Positions 8,205-17,037 of a stretch of DNA of 64,000 bases are shown in pieces. The notes under the pieces were generated by a model that made no database searches, was not told the DNA's origin, and saw only the letters and a program-made list of their open reading frames with translations. The stretch covers positions 1 through 64,000 of the forward strand of contig DASZER010000053.1 of assembly GCA_035940575.1 (NCBI GenBank), written 5' to 3'. A program made the position numbers and the translations under genes. Numbering within the stretch: the stretch's first letter is position 1; each line of letters begins with the position of its first letter. The stretch is from BP-191 sp035940575. GTDB lineage: Bacteria > Actinomycetota > Actinomycetes > BP-191.

Positions 8205-9844
8205 CCCGCGCTAACGGCCCGGCGCCGCAGCGGACAGACCTGGACGCGGTGACACGGTGGCTGTCCCGGCTCGTCGGCAGGGACGCGGACGAGTGGCTGG
8301 AGGCGAGCGGCCTCGCGGACGCGCGCCCGGCGCGGTGGCAGCGGGCGAGTATCGAGTGGTCGCCGCTGGTGGTGACGGTGGCGTCGATGGTGCTCGCCGA
8401 GCGGGCGCGGCTCGAGCTTGATCGGCTCGAGCTGCGTGGTCATTCGGCGCTCGGCGCGGCGCGCGGGACGGACCGGCGCATCGTCGACGAGCTCGGCTCG
8501 GACGAGCCGTCGCGGCGGATCCGGCACGCGCTGCTCGACGACATCGACGCGCTGTGCCCCTATCCGGCGTGCCGGCGGACGCGAGCGGAGGGGTTGCGGC
8601 TGCTGCTCCCTGACCGGCTGGAGTACGCGGCGCTAGCGGAACTGATCGCGCGTCACGCCGAGGAGCCGTTGCCGCTGCGGGCGCGGGCGGAGGCCGTCGA
8701 CGGCGAGACGCTGGCTTCGCAAGTGCGGGAGGGCGGTCGTTCCGCCGCGCGGAAGGTGCTCGCGAGTGGCCTGCTCTCAGGGCGGGTCGCGGCGCTCGCC
8801 GCGCTGGAAAGGTACGGCACCCGGTTCGTGAAGCTGCTCGCGGAGCTGCCGGCCGAGGCGGGATGGTTGCTCGCGCAGGTGCCGTGGCTGAACCTGGCCG
8901 ACCTGCCCGGCTTCGACGTGGTGCGCATCACCGCTCAGCACCTCAAGCGGCTGGCCGGATGCCACGGTTGGGACGGCGAGCCGACGTTGTGGCCGCCCGC
9001 CGAGCCGCCGTCGCGGTGCCGGCTGACGGCGGAGGGGTGCGAGCGGTTCGTACACGGCCTCGACGTCGAGTACGAACGGCTGCGATCAGCGGAGCCGTCC
9101 GGCGGGGATCTCGCGAAGCACGACCTCGCCGCGTACAACCGGGCGCACGCGAAGCTCGGCACGCTTCGTTATGCCGTCGCGATCGCCCGACGGCACGGGC
9201 TCACCGGTCACGGGTCGCTGGTGTCGGTGCGCCGACGCCCGCTTGCTGCGTTCACCGCGATCGCCGACGACGTGCCGGACTGGCCCGCGGTCGCCGCGTG
9301 GCTGCGGGTGGCGATCCTGAGGCTGGCCGACCGCCCGGCGCTGCTGCGTCAGTTACTGCTGCTCGTGTGCACCGGGGCGCGTCCGAGGGAGGTGGCGCAC
9401 ACCTGGCAGGGCAGCTTCGTCTCGGTCGGTGACGGGAACCACCTGGCACACGTGCCGCGACCGCTCGGCAAGACCGGCGCCTCCGCGCTGGTTCTCCTCC
9501 AGCCGCTCGCCGACGCGCTCCGACTCCGTCCCGAACTGTGGCCCGCGACGCCACCGGCCGTCGGCCGCGACCCGGGCGCGCCGCTGCGCGCCGCCGTCGC
9601 CGAGATCGACGACTACATCGCCGAACACCACCCGGAGCTGACGCTGCCCGGCGCGGTCCTGTACCGGTTCCGCCACGCGCTGGCCCGCGCGATGGACGAA
9701 GCGCTCGGCGAGGACGAGCTGCTTCTGGTCATGCTGCTACGCCACCTCGGCGAGCAGGCAACGCTGCACTACGCCACGGTCTCCACCCCTGACGTCGAGC
9801 ACGCGGTGGCCGACTTCTGGAGGGCGGCAGGGCCGCCGCGATGA
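8201..9844 (+). CDS. Divergent tyrosine-recombinase-like protein
   Basis: A 547-residue protein whose C-terminal third keeps most of the tyrosine recombinase signature: Arg394 in LVCTGARPREV, Lys424 in PLGKTGAS, Arg491-His492 in LYRFRHALA, His515 in LLRHLGEQ and a candidate nucleophile Tyr524 in TLHYATV. The usual His before the LR in the third box is Tyr488 instead. The N-terminal 360 residues are helical and match nothing I know; a Cys pair (CPYPAC) lies near 119-124. It overlaps both neighbours by four bases, in one operon with a helicase. It may be an active recombinase of a distinct subfamily. Confidence 0.6.
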   Translation: MTRANGPAPQRTDLDAVTRWLSRLVGRDADEWLEASGLADARPARWQRASIEWSPLVVTVASMVLAERARLELDRLELRGHSALGAARGTDRRIVDELGSDEPSRRIRHALLDDIDALCPYPACRRTRAEGLRLLLPDRLEYAALAELIARHAEEPLPLRARAEAVDGETLASQVREGGRSAARKVLASGLLSGRVAALAALERYGTRFVKLLAELPAEAGWLLAQVPWLNLADLPGFDVVRITAQHLKRLAGCHGWDGEPTLWPPAEPPSRCRLTAEGCERFVHGLDVEYERLRSAEPSGGDLAKHDLAAYNRAHAKLGTLRYAVAIARRHGLTGHGSLVSVRRRPLAAFTAIADDVPDWPAVAAWLRVAILRLADRPALLRQLLLLVCTGARPREVAHTWQGSFVSVGDGNHLAHVPRPLGKTGASALVLLQPLADALRLRPELWPATPPAVGRDPGAPLRAAVAEIDDYIAEHHPELTLPGAVLYRFRHALARAMDEALGEDELLLVMLLRHLGEQATLHYATVSTPDVEHAVADFWRAAGPPR

Positions 9845-10572
9845 GACCGATCGCCAGCCCCCGCACCGAGCTCGGCCCGGACGGCCGACCCGCGCCGCGC
9901 TCACGCGCGGGGCAGACCAGCCGAGGCCGCGGCAACGCGCTTACCCGGATCCCCGACCCGGCGTGGGCGCTGATGTGGGAGCACGCCGAGAGGGTGAACC
10001 GCCGGGACGGGCTCGTCGCGCTGGTCGTGTTCCAGGTCCCGCTGCGTCAGGCGTGCCGGATCAGCCGCGACCGCGACGGGCGTTTGCGCTCCGACCATCC
10101 GCCCACCCAGCGACGGCTCCGCTGCCTCGACCCCGACATGCGCGCCCGCGTCAACGCGTGGCTGACCGCCGAGCCGCAGCCGTCCGTCACGGCACTCGAG
10201 ACGTGGTTCGCCCGCGGGCTCACCACCGCCGTCCGAACGAGGCTGCGCGCCGACGGAGCGCTGTGGGCGGACTACCTGTCGCTGTCCGTGCTCCGAGTCC
10301 GCGCCCGCGGGCTGGAGTTCATTTGGGAGTTCCGGAAACGGCCCGTCGTGATCCGAGCGATCACCGGCTCCCCACAACTCATCGACCGGCGGCAGTTCCT
10401 GCAACCGACGGCCGACGGCATCAACCGGTTAGCGCAGGCCGCGGAGGAACTCGCCCGCCCGCTGGCCGCGCTGCTCGACGAACCCGCGGTCCGCGCCGCC
10501 CTCGACCGACTGGACAGCGCCAATGACCCGCCTCTCGACCGAACAGCAAAGCATCCACGACGCCGCCGTTAA
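9841..10572 (+). CDS. Hypothetical protein between recombinase-like and helicase genes
   Basis: A 243-residue, Arg-rich, mostly helical protein with no membrane segment. It begins on the ATGA overlap with the recombinase-like gene and its last 50 bases overlap the helicase start. A Trp-containing segment WALMWEHAERVNRRDGLVAL and a strand pair GLEFIWEFRKRPVVIRAI can be seen. No family is recognised. The tight packing with both neighbours argues that it works with them, perhaps as an accessory DNA-binding subunit. Confidence 0.55.
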   Translation: MRPIASPRTELGPDGRPAPRSRAGQTSRGRGNALTRIPDPAWALMWEHAERVNRRDGLVALVVFQVPLRQACRISRDRDGRLRSDHPPTQRRLRCLDPDMRARVNAWLTAEPQPSVTALETWFARGLTTAVRTRLRADGALWADYLSLSVLRVRARGLEFIWEFRKRPVVIRAITGSPQLIDRRQFLQPTADGINRLAQAAEELARPLAALLDEPAVRAALDRLDSANDPPLDRTAKHPRRRR

Positions 10573-12577
10573 CCCCGCATTCCGTGCCTGGCTACTGCTG
10601 GTCCAGGCCGGCGCTGGCACCGGCAAGACCACCGCGCTCGTCGCCGCAGTCCGCGCCTGGCTACGCGCGCACCCCGGGCAACGTGCCGTGCTGGTGACGT
10701 TCAGCCGCGCCGCCACCGACGAGCTCACCGCACGGCTCACCGACCTCGCCGACCGGGTCACGATCACCACCTTCGACGCGCTGCTGCGCCGGCGCATCAG
10801 TCGCGCCAACCCGCGTGCCGAGTACATCGGCACCCTCGCAGACCAGAAGCTGCTGCACGACGCGCTGCGCGACACCTACGGCGCGGTTCTCCCGTCGCTG
10901 CTCCCGGGCGGTCTCAAGAGTGGCATCGCCACGCTGCAGCGCGCCGCCAACACTGGCGCCACCCTGCATCCCGACTACGCCGACGTGCTCGCGGCCGCGT
11001 GGGGCCGATGGGCCGACGTGAAACGGACCCGCTCGCTGTACTCGTCCGGCGACATGCGGCGCTGGCTGCGCCACAACGTCGACGACCTCATCAACTGGGT
11101 CACCCGCAACGGCGGGCTGCTCGTCGTCGACGAAGCGCAGGACTGCGAAGCGGCCGAAGCGGAGTTCCTCGCCCGCGCCGCCGCCTGCCCCCGCCTCGAC
11201 CGCGTGCTCATCGCGCACGACCCCAACCAGAACGTCAACGGCTTCCGCGGCGCCGTCCGCAGCCTCCACGAAACCCTGCACGGGCACGGCGCGCCGATCA
11301 CGACCTTCGACCTCACCGTCAACCGCCGCTCCACCCGGCCGATCGTGGACGCGTGCCGCACCCTGCTCACCGAGCAGGCCCGGCCCGTGCTCGTCACCGT
11401 CGACCCCACCCGCGAGACCGGCCCGCTCCCGCGACTCGTCATCGCCGACGGGGAGAAGCGGATGCTCACCGACCTCGCCGCCGCGTTGCACGCCTGCAAG
11501 GTCACCTCGCACGGCACTGCGACTGTCCGCCCGTCGCACACAGCGCGAGAACGCCTCGGCCCGCCCGCCGACCTCACCCCCGAGCAGATGTTCATCGTCG
11601 TGCGCCGCAACCGCGACGCCGAAGCCCTCGTCCGGGCGCTCGCCGACGCCGGCATCGCTGCGATCCAGCACTCCGCCAAGAAGAATCCGTTCGACGGCGA
11701 GATGCTCGCGCTGCTCTGGGCATGGTGCGCGCCGACCCTCGCCGACCAAACCGGTGGCCACGACCCCACCGGCAGCTGGGCGCTGTCCACCCTCGTCACC
11801 GCCATGGCGTCCCGCTACGGCGGCGCAGCCCGCGCCGCAGAACGCCGCGAGTACCTCGACCGTGTCGTCGCGACGATCTACGAGCGCGCCGCGGCGAGCA
11901 CCCCGTTCCCGGAGACCCGCGCCGCCTGCGTGACGTTCGTCGCCGCACTGTGCACCGACTGGACCGTGCACATCCCGCAAGGCGTCCGCGACGACCTGCA
12001 GAACGTGCTCGACCTGCTCTACCGCTGGGAGGAGCTCGACCAGGCGAACGCTCCTGCCGCGGTGCGCGTCGAACGACTGCTCCGGTTCTTCCCCAAGTGG
12101 CGCACCACACCGGTCCGCGGCGCGACCACCAAAGGGCAGCGGCGCGCCGGCCGGGACGCGTGGCACCCCGCCGCCCGCCACCTCGCCAACGCCCCCAACG
12201 GAGCCGACGCGCTGGACCGCCACGTCCGGCAGATGATCGCCCTCGGCGGTAACCACGCCCCCGGCCGCAGCCTCGACGCGTTCCGGACTTGGGCGGCCGG
12301 CATCTTCGGCGGGCAGCCGGTCATCGTGATGACCGCGCACACCGCGAAAGGACGCGAAGCCGACCACGTCATCGTCGCGTACGCCGACGCCGGCACGTGG
12401 CCCCTCGACTACACCGACACCGGCATCACCGACACCGACGAGGACGACCTCGCCGACAACGAGACCTGCGTCATCTACGTCGCGATGTCCCGCGCCCGGC
12501 TCACCCTCACCCTGCTCTCCAGCGGCGAGCCGACCCCGTATGTCGATCCAGAGTCACTGGCCTGGCATGTCTGCTGA
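10523..12577 (+). CDS. UvrD/Rep-like superfamily 1 helicase
   Basis: A 684-residue SF1A-type DNA helicase. It has a Q-motif-like start (STEQQSIHDAA), Walker A GAGTGKT near residue 36, motif Ia VLVTFSRAATDEL, Walker B LLVVDEAQD near residue 200, motif IV NRRSTRPIVDAC and C-terminal motifs V/VI TAHTAKGREADHVIV and IYVAMSRARLTL. The central insert is longer than in UvrD. It probably unwinds DNA with ATP. Within the operon it could support recombination, replication of the element or defence. The start codon lies inside the previous gene, which implies translational coupling. Confidence 0.85.
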   Translation: MTRLSTEQQSIHDAAVNPAFRAWLLLVQAGAGTGKTTALVAAVRAWLRAHPGQRAVLVTFSRAATDELTARLTDLADRVTITTFDALLRRRISRANPRAEYIGTLADQKLLHDALRDTYGAVLPSLLPGGLKSGIATLQRAANTGATLHPDYADVLAAAWGRWADVKRTRSLYSSGDMRRWLRHNVDDLINWVTRNGGLLVVDEAQDCEAAEAEFLARAAACPRLDRVLIAHDPNQNVNGFRGAVRSLHETLHGHGAPITTFDLTVNRRSTRPIVDACRTLLTEQARPVLVTVDPTRETGPLPRLVIADGEKRMLTDLAAALHACKVTSHGTATVRPSHTARERLGPPADLTPEQMFIVVRRNRDAEALVRALADAGIAAIQHSAKKNPFDGEMLALLWAWCAPTLADQTGGHDPTGSWALSTLVTAMASRYGGAARAAERREYLDRVVATIYERAAASTPFPETRAACVTFVAALCTDWTVHIPQGVRDDLQNVLDLLYRWEELDQANAPAAVRVERLLRFFPKWRTTPVRGATTKGQRRAGRDAWHPAARHLANAPNGADALDRHVRQMIALGGNHAPGRSLDAFRTWAAGIFGGQPVIVMTAHTAKGREADHVIVAYADAGTWPLDYTDTGITDTDEDDLADNETCVIYVAMSRARLTLTLLSSGEPTPYVDPESLAWHVC

Positions 12578-12660
12578 CGCTAGCCACGGGGGGAGCGGCC
12601 CGGCTCGGCCTCCGGCCGAGGGTAGGGAGCCTCCACTGGCGTCCCGAACGGAGCAGCAGC

Positions 12661-13185
12661 GTGCCCGACTTCGACCCCGACGACCGAGACGAAATCGCAC
12701 GCCGCTTCGCCGCGCTCGGCGCCAACCTGCCCACCGAAGCGGAACTATGGCGCAGCGGCGACCTCGACCACGTCGCCCTCGAGATGCTGTTCGCCCGCAG
12801 CGCCCGCGACGAGGCACTCGCCCTCCTGCCGCGCGGCGCCGCACACGCCGCCGTCCTCGCCGCCTGCCTCAACGTCGCCCGGCTCGACCGTCACGATCAG
12901 GCCCGGTTGCTCAAGGCGATCGTGCGCCACGTCGGACTTCTTCAGCCCGACGTCACCGTGCAGCACTGCCACGCCGACCTCGGCCAAGGCGCACTCCGCG
13001 ACTTTCCTGGGGCTCGCGCGCACACCACCGTCTGGCTCAACGGCTACGACACCCTCGGCTGGATCCTCGCCGGCATCCACGACCACCACGGCATGCCCGC
13101 CGTCATCGGACGGCGCCACGACGACCCGTGGCGCGACGTCTTCCAGGTCCGTCTCAACGAGCTCCGCGACCGCGTCGACGTCTGA
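12661..13185 (+). CDS. Hypothetical protein downstream of the helicase
   Basis: A 174-residue protein from a GTG at 12661 with GAGCAGC just before it. Helical first half (ALEMLFARSARDEALALLP) and an unusual His-rich end: VQHCHADLG, GIHDHHGMPAVIGRRHDD. The His cluster could bind metal, but no recognised motif is formed. It is 83 bases after the helicase stop; that gap holds a 7 bp hairpin CTCGGCC-TCC-GGCCGAG (12604-12620) that could be an attenuating terminator. No family assigned. Confidence 0.55.
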   Translation: MPDFDPDDRDEIARRFAALGANLPTEAELWRSGDLDHVALEMLFARSARDEALALLPRGAAHAAVLAACLNVARLDRHDQARLLKAIVRHVGLLQPDVTVQHCHADLGQGALRDFPGARAHTTVWLNGYDTLGWILAGIHDHHGMPAVIGRRHDDPWRDVFQVRLNELRDRVDV

Positions 13186-13290
13186 TTGCTTCAGCCGGGT
13201 CCGTCGTTTCAGACGATCCATCGGTGACTTGTTGGTCGCCGACTGCGCGTCGCACACCATGTCTCCTTGAATACCGCTCGGTCGCCTTGG

Positions 13291-14517
13291 TCAACATCGG
13301 GGCCGGTCGTCCTCGTCGCCGGCGTCACCTCTCGCGCGTCGCAGGTCGTCAAGCGGCGAACCGGGGAGCAGCGCGCCCGCGGGCGACCCGTCGGCGTGGA
13401 CGATGTCGAGCGTGGCCCCGGGTGGCAGTCCCGCTTCGCGCAGGCTCAAATCGACGAGGTCCTGCGGGTGGTCGACGTCTATGGCGCGGACCAGGGCGGG
13501 ACCATGCCCTTCGGCTGGATGCCACGGACCGCCGCAACCGGCGCAGAGCGGGCTCAGCAGCCACGTGGATTCTCCAGCTCGCACGTCGCAGACCGCGCCG
13601 CACCGGGTGCACGCCGCCCGCACGACAGCCGGCTCGGGCAGGAGGATCGACGCGTAGCCGGCGCGTCGCGCCCACGACGCGGCGTCCGCGACCGTGCCAT
13701 TCGGGTCGATGTCCGCGTCGACGAGGGGCCCCGATGCGGTGTGCACACCGGGGCACGCCAGCGACGTGGTCAGCACCGCGACCGACGAGCTGCCGGTACG
13801 GATGTCGCCGTAGACGCGCCGGGCCCGGATCGGCGTGCGGCCGTGCAGCCAGCCGATCGCGTGCTCCGCGACCAGCCCGCCCGCGACCGCGGCCGTCGTC
13901 TGCAGAGCCGGAACGATCGCCGCGGCCTCGGCTTTGAGCGCGTACTTGGTGCACGACGCCGAGCTCTCCCGGGACGGATTCACGCACCGGAAGCACGCCT
14001 CGTCGGGATCCGGGCCGAAGACCGACACGTTGTAGCGCGAGTCCTGGAAACCGCCCTCGACCATTGGGCGGCCGACGACCCGGCAACGCTCCGCGAGCCA
14101 GGCCCGGGCGGACATGTCGTCGACAGCCGATACGACGACGTCGGCAGCCCGGATCACGCCGTCACCCACTCGCTGGATCGTCCGCGCCGCCCACCAGATG
14201 TCCGCCTCCGGCGCCGTTGCCACCGCGAGGGCGCGATGCGCGACGTTGACTGCCTTGCCGAGCCCGCGATCGCTGACGTCGGAGGCCGGCGGGTACAGCG
14301 GCGAGCGCGTCACGTTGTGCGGCTCGAACATGTCGTGGTCCACGACGAGCAGCTGCTGGACGCCCGCCAGGGCGAGATTGAGCAGCACGTTCTGGCCGAG
14401 CGCCCCCGCCCCGACGACGAGCACGGTCGACGAGAACATGACGTCGGGCGAGTAGCCCGCGAGGATCGATCGGGAGTGGACGTCTTCGACGGACCGGCGG
14501 TCGGCTAGCGCGGTCAT
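13291..14517 (-). CDS. E1-like (ThiF/HesA-type) Ubl-activating enzyme
   Basis: A 408-residue adenylyltransferase-fold protein, last gene of the ubiquitin-like operon. Residues 33-71 show the Rossmann motif VLVVGAGALGQN and the acidic strand VVDHDMFEPHNVTR; Arg16 in VHSRSIL matches the conserved arginine of MoeB/ThiF. Cys175, Cys178 and Cys189 (CFRC ... SASC) sit where MoeB/ThiF proteins carry their zinc and active-site region. A C-terminal zinc ribbon (Cys303/306 and Cys325/328) is extra. It should activate the Ubl C-terminus as adenylate and pass it to the E2. AAAGGAG precedes the ATG at 14517, which overlaps the previous stop. Confidence 0.85.
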   Translation of the reverse strand: MTALADRRSVEDVHSRSILAGYSPDVMFSSTVLVVGAGALGQNVLLNLALAGVQQLLVVDHDMFEPHNVTRSPLYPPASDVSDRGLGKAVNVAHRALAVATAPEADIWWAARTIQRVGDGVIRAADVVVSAVDDMSARAWLAERCRVVGRPMVEGGFQDSRYNVSVFGPDPDEACFRCVNPSRESSASCTKYALKAEAAAIVPALQTTAAVAGGLVAEHAIGWLHGRTPIRARRVYGDIRTGSSSVAVLTTSLACPGVHTASGPLVDADIDPNGTVADAASWARRAGYASILLPEPAVVRAACTRCGAVCDVRAGESTWLLSPLCAGCGGPWHPAEGHGPALVRAIDVDHPQDLVDLSLREAGLPPGATLDIVHADGSPAGALLPGSPLDDLRRARGDAGDEDDRPRC

Positions 14518-14819
14518 GGTTTCGCTCCTTTGGCTTTGTGCTTCGCGCATGTGCAGGTCTCGACCACCCGGCCGGTGAGGAAGCAGATCGCATCCGGGGC
14601 CGCGGGCCTCGCGAACACCTCGAAGCCCGGTTCCTTCACGAAGGTCGGCGGCGATGCCGGCGCACCGGGGTCGAACACCGGGAGCTGACGCCGCGTCTCG
14701 CCGAGCGGGATGAACTCCATCGCCGGTGGCCGACGCGTACGGCTTCGTTGCGCGCGGACACCCGCCGTGATCGCAGCCGCGACCGCGATCAGGATGGCGG
14801 CGACGACGACCCAGGTCAC
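14514..14819 (-). CDS. Small membrane protein with cysteine-rich tail, in the Ubl operon
   Basis: About 101 residues. One membrane helix lies at the N-terminus (TWVVVAAILIAVAAAI), followed by an Arg-rich stop-transfer stretch, a Pro-rich linker and a tail CFLTGRVVETCTCAKHK. The three Cys and one His of the tail could form a single zinc site. The GTG at 14819 was chosen because GGAGTGACCAC precedes it, and the JAMM stop codon lies inside this ribosome-binding site. It overlaps the E1 start. A role as membrane adaptor or minimal E3-like factor is inference from context only. Confidence 0.6.
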   Translation of the reverse strand: MTWVVVAAILIAVAAAITAGVRAQRSRTRRPPAMEFIPLGETRRQLPVFDPGAPASPPTFVKEPGFEVFARPAAPDAICFLTGRVVETCTCAKHKAKGAKP

Positions 14820-14823
14820 GTGG

Positions 14824-15939
14824 TCACTCCGGGCCGCCACTGGCGGGAGGTTCGCCCCCGGAGGTCACCGGCGCGGGCGAGGACGGCGAGACCACCGTGG
14901 ACGGCGAGGACGAGGGCGATTCCGTTGTGGGGCTCGCGGACGGCGACGGAGAGGGGCTCCCCGTCACCACCGCCACGACTTTCGGTATCCGGATGGTCTG
15001 AACCGGCATCGACACCGGTTGCGGGCCGCGTACCTCTCCGTGCACCCGGTGCCGTCCCGGCTTGCCGGACCACGTCATGGGGTTGGCCGTCCCGACCGCG
15101 ACGCCGTCTACGAACCAGACCACCGTGTCGGGCGTGTCCGACGTGCACGTCAGCTTGCCGGGCTCGGCGATGCACCCGTACGACACCGCGTGCCGAGTGG
15201 CAGCGGCCCCAGGCGAGCGCATCGCGGCGATCACCAGCGCCGTCAGCGCGACGATCGTGATACCGACAACGCCGGCCACGATCCTCCTGCGAAGGAACGG
15301 TGGTCCCGGCGGTTCCCAGATCACCGGCGGCTCCGCTTGTCGCGGGCGCATCGGCACATTCGGGACGGGCGCTAGATTGTGGGCGGGCCGGCTCAGCGCG
15401 ACCCCGACGGGGCTCCGCTCCGTCGACTCCAGCAAGTTCGCGCCTGGCCCCGCGTACACGACACCCCACTCGGGCCCGCGTGCGAAGACGAGGACACCCA
15501 CATGGCCGGGGTCCGACCAGTCCTGTTGCGACTGGCGGTCGGTGTTGCTGAACCCGCTCGGGCCCGAGTGGCTGTGCCACCAGCCGATAACGTCCAGCCC
15601 GGCGTGCAACAGTCCCGCATAGGCCCGGAGCCGAGTGGTGGCCGGGGCGTCGAGCAGGAACTGACCCGGACTCACCTTCGACTCGTCCGACTTCACGGCA
15701 CCGAGCACCACCGTGTACTCACCGCGGTCGTCGGCCAGCAACCGGCCGCACACCAACCCGCCGATCTCGTTCGGCATCGCGTGGTCCGCCAGCGCGCTCA
15801 GCTGTACCGCGACGGCCGGCGCGATCAGAACCTCGACGCCGGAGGTGCCGCGGAACCGGAGGTGCCCTTCGAAGGCCACCCGGTCGTAGAACGGTCGCCC
15901 AAACGACCTCCCGACGGGCTCGAAGGTCATACCGGTCAT
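14824..15939 (-). CDS. Membrane-anchored JAMM (MPN) peptidase, Ubl-processing candidate
   Basis: A 371-residue protein. The N-terminal 170 residues form a JAB/MPN domain with Glu58 (EIGGLVCG), His122 and His124 (WWHSHSG), Ser131 and Asp134; the spacing between the second His and the Ser is six, one fewer than usual. A membrane helix follows at about 219-240, then about 70 residues of beta-rich sequence and a Ser/Pro-rich low-complexity tail (PSPSPSASP). The catalytic domain should be cytoplasmic and the tail outside. It probably matures the Ubl or removes it from targets. The ATG overlaps the E2 stop (ATGA). Confidence 0.8.
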   Translation of the reverse strand: MTGMTFEPVGRSFGRPFYDRVAFEGHLRFRGTSGVEVLIAPAVAVQLSALADHAMPNEIGGLVCGRLLADDRGEYTVVLGAVKSDESKVSPGQFLLDAPATTRLRAYAGLLHAGLDVIGWWHSHSGPSGFSNTDRQSQQDWSDPGHVGVLVFARGPEWGVVYAGPGANLLESTERSPVGVALSRPAHNLAPVPNVPMRPRQAEPPVIWEPPGPPFLRRRIVAGVVGITIVALTALVIAAMRSPGAAATRHAVSYGCIAEPGKLTCTSDTPDTVVWFVDGVAVGTANPMTWSGKPGRHRVHGEVRGPQPVSMPVQTIRIPKVVAVVTGSPSPSPSASPTTESPSSSPSTVVSPSSPAPVTSGGEPPASGGPE

Positions 15940-16559
15940 CGCAGCGGCTCGAACGCGAACGTGGTCCCGGGCGTGCCGATCGGCTCGAACACCGGATCGT
16001 TCTCGGTGCCGTACAGCCAGGCGGGGAGCGCCGGGTACTTGACGTTCGCCGTCAACGGCCGGCCCCCGAGCACGTCGCGGTGGTAGTCGATGGCTTCGCC
16101 GTTCCATCCCCGGTAGCCCGGCCCGCGCCCCGGCTCGTCCCAGTTGAGCAGGCGGGCGAGATGGATCACGAGGTGCCCAAGCAGCACGTACCCGCCGCGG
16201 GAGTCCCACATCTCCTCCCCGATGCACACCGGGTAGCCCGCCCTGAAGTGCGGAGACCAGGGGATCGTGCGCCCGACGACCCAGGTGTTGGGAGGCCGCC
16301 GCGGGAAGTCGGTGGAGTCCGTATCGACACCGATTGTGGTCAGGTCCGAGTACGCGCCGCGGGCGACGAGCGTGCGGATCGCGAACCGGAAGACGTACTT
16401 GGCGGCGGAGCCGCCCTCCGCGACCGACGTGATGCGCCGCTGGCCGGACTCGAGGTCGGCACTCGTCGCGTACGCGTCGAACGAGAACACGTCGTTCTCC
16501 ATTGCGCGCAGCACCCGGTAGTCCAGTTCGCGACGCTGCCTGAGCTCGCCGACGTTCAC
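15936..16559 (-). CDS. E2-like (UBC-fold) conjugating protein
   Basis: A 207-residue protein. A UBC-like core ends with the active-site region: HFRAGYPVCIGEEMWDS gives the candidate catalytic Cys112 and Trp118, and is followed by the long helix LLGHLVIHLARLLNW typical of bacterial E2 proteins. It should take the Ubl from the E1 as thioester and transfer it. A GTG start overlaps the Ubl stop (GTGA), and its own stop overlaps the JAMM start. The classic HPN tripeptide of eukaryotic E2s is absent, as in many bacterial forms. Assignment rests on the motif and on the operon. Confidence 0.7.
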   Translation of the reverse strand: MNVGELRQRRELDYRVLRAMENDVFSFDAYATSADLESGQRRITSVAEGGSAAKYVFRFAIRTLVARGAYSDLTTIGVDTDSTDFPRRPPNTWVVGRTIPWSPHFRAGYPVCIGEEMWDSRGGYVLLGHLVIHLARLLNWDEPGRGPGYRGWNGEAIDYHRDVLGGRPLTANVKYPALPAWLYGTENDPVFEPIGTPGTTFAFEPLR

Positions 16560-16843
16560 CGCCCGTCTCCTCGGCCAAGGGCACCGCTCAAGGAGGAGTC
16601 GACCATTACGGTGCCCGAGCCGAGGTCGGTGCTGGCGATGGGCAGGTCGTCGTCGAGCTGGACGTTGGTGTCCATAACGCGCAGCTTGTACGCCGACGCG
16701 TTCGCGGCGGGCGGGAGGAAACCGGCCTCTTGCAGCTTGCCGATGAGGAACCGCGGCGTGCTGTCAGGGCTGACAGCGGCTGCGTAGGTCTGGGTCGAGT
16801 CGGTCGGGTGGAGGAACTTCAGAGTGCGCCGGTCCTGCGACAT
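16556..16843 (-). CDS. Ubiquitin-like beta-grasp protein
   Basis: A 95-residue protein with a beta-grasp pattern: two N-terminal strands, the helix TPRFLIGKLQEAGFLPP, then YKLRVMDTNVQLDDDLPI and a last strand GTVMVD. It resembles YukD/EsaB and other small bacterial Ubl proteins. The C-terminus after the fold is a flexible SSLSGALGRGDGR. There is no terminal GG; a Gly lies just before the final Arg, so trimming of one residue would expose Gly94. GGGAG lies before the ATG. It is the first gene of the operon and the likely modifier. Confidence 0.75.
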   Translation of the reverse strand: MSQDRRTLKFLHPTDSTQTYAAAVSPDSTPRFLIGKLQEAGFLPPAANASAYKLRVMDTNVQLDDDLPIASTDLGSGTVMVDSSLSGALGRGDGR

Positions 16844-17037
16844 GGAGGCTCCCGCTTCTCGTGTTCGGCTCGCGGTAGGAGCCGAACTGGAACTGCGAGT
16901 GTGGGATGACCCCGATTACGTTGTCGCCCGACGGAAGTAACGAATCCGGAAGGCAAGCGGCAACAGTCAGTGGTACGCGAAGGGGTGCTGTACCTACATT
17001 CCGCAACGTGTGCGGCCGGATGGGCCGACGAAGCGCA
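16844..17037. promoter_or_regulatory. Leader/promoter region of the Ubl operon
   Basis: Some 194 bases without a gene separate the Ubl start from the stop of the receiver-like gene upstream on the same strand. No clear -35/-10 pair or hairpin with T-tract was found, and no small reading frame with a credible ribosome site. It presumably holds the operon promoter. Confidence 0.35.

Noticed and set aside
14870..14965. Ser/Pro repeat in the JAMM gene as a tandem DNA repeat of interest
   Set aside because: Low-complexity surface linker typical of actinobacterial membrane proteins.
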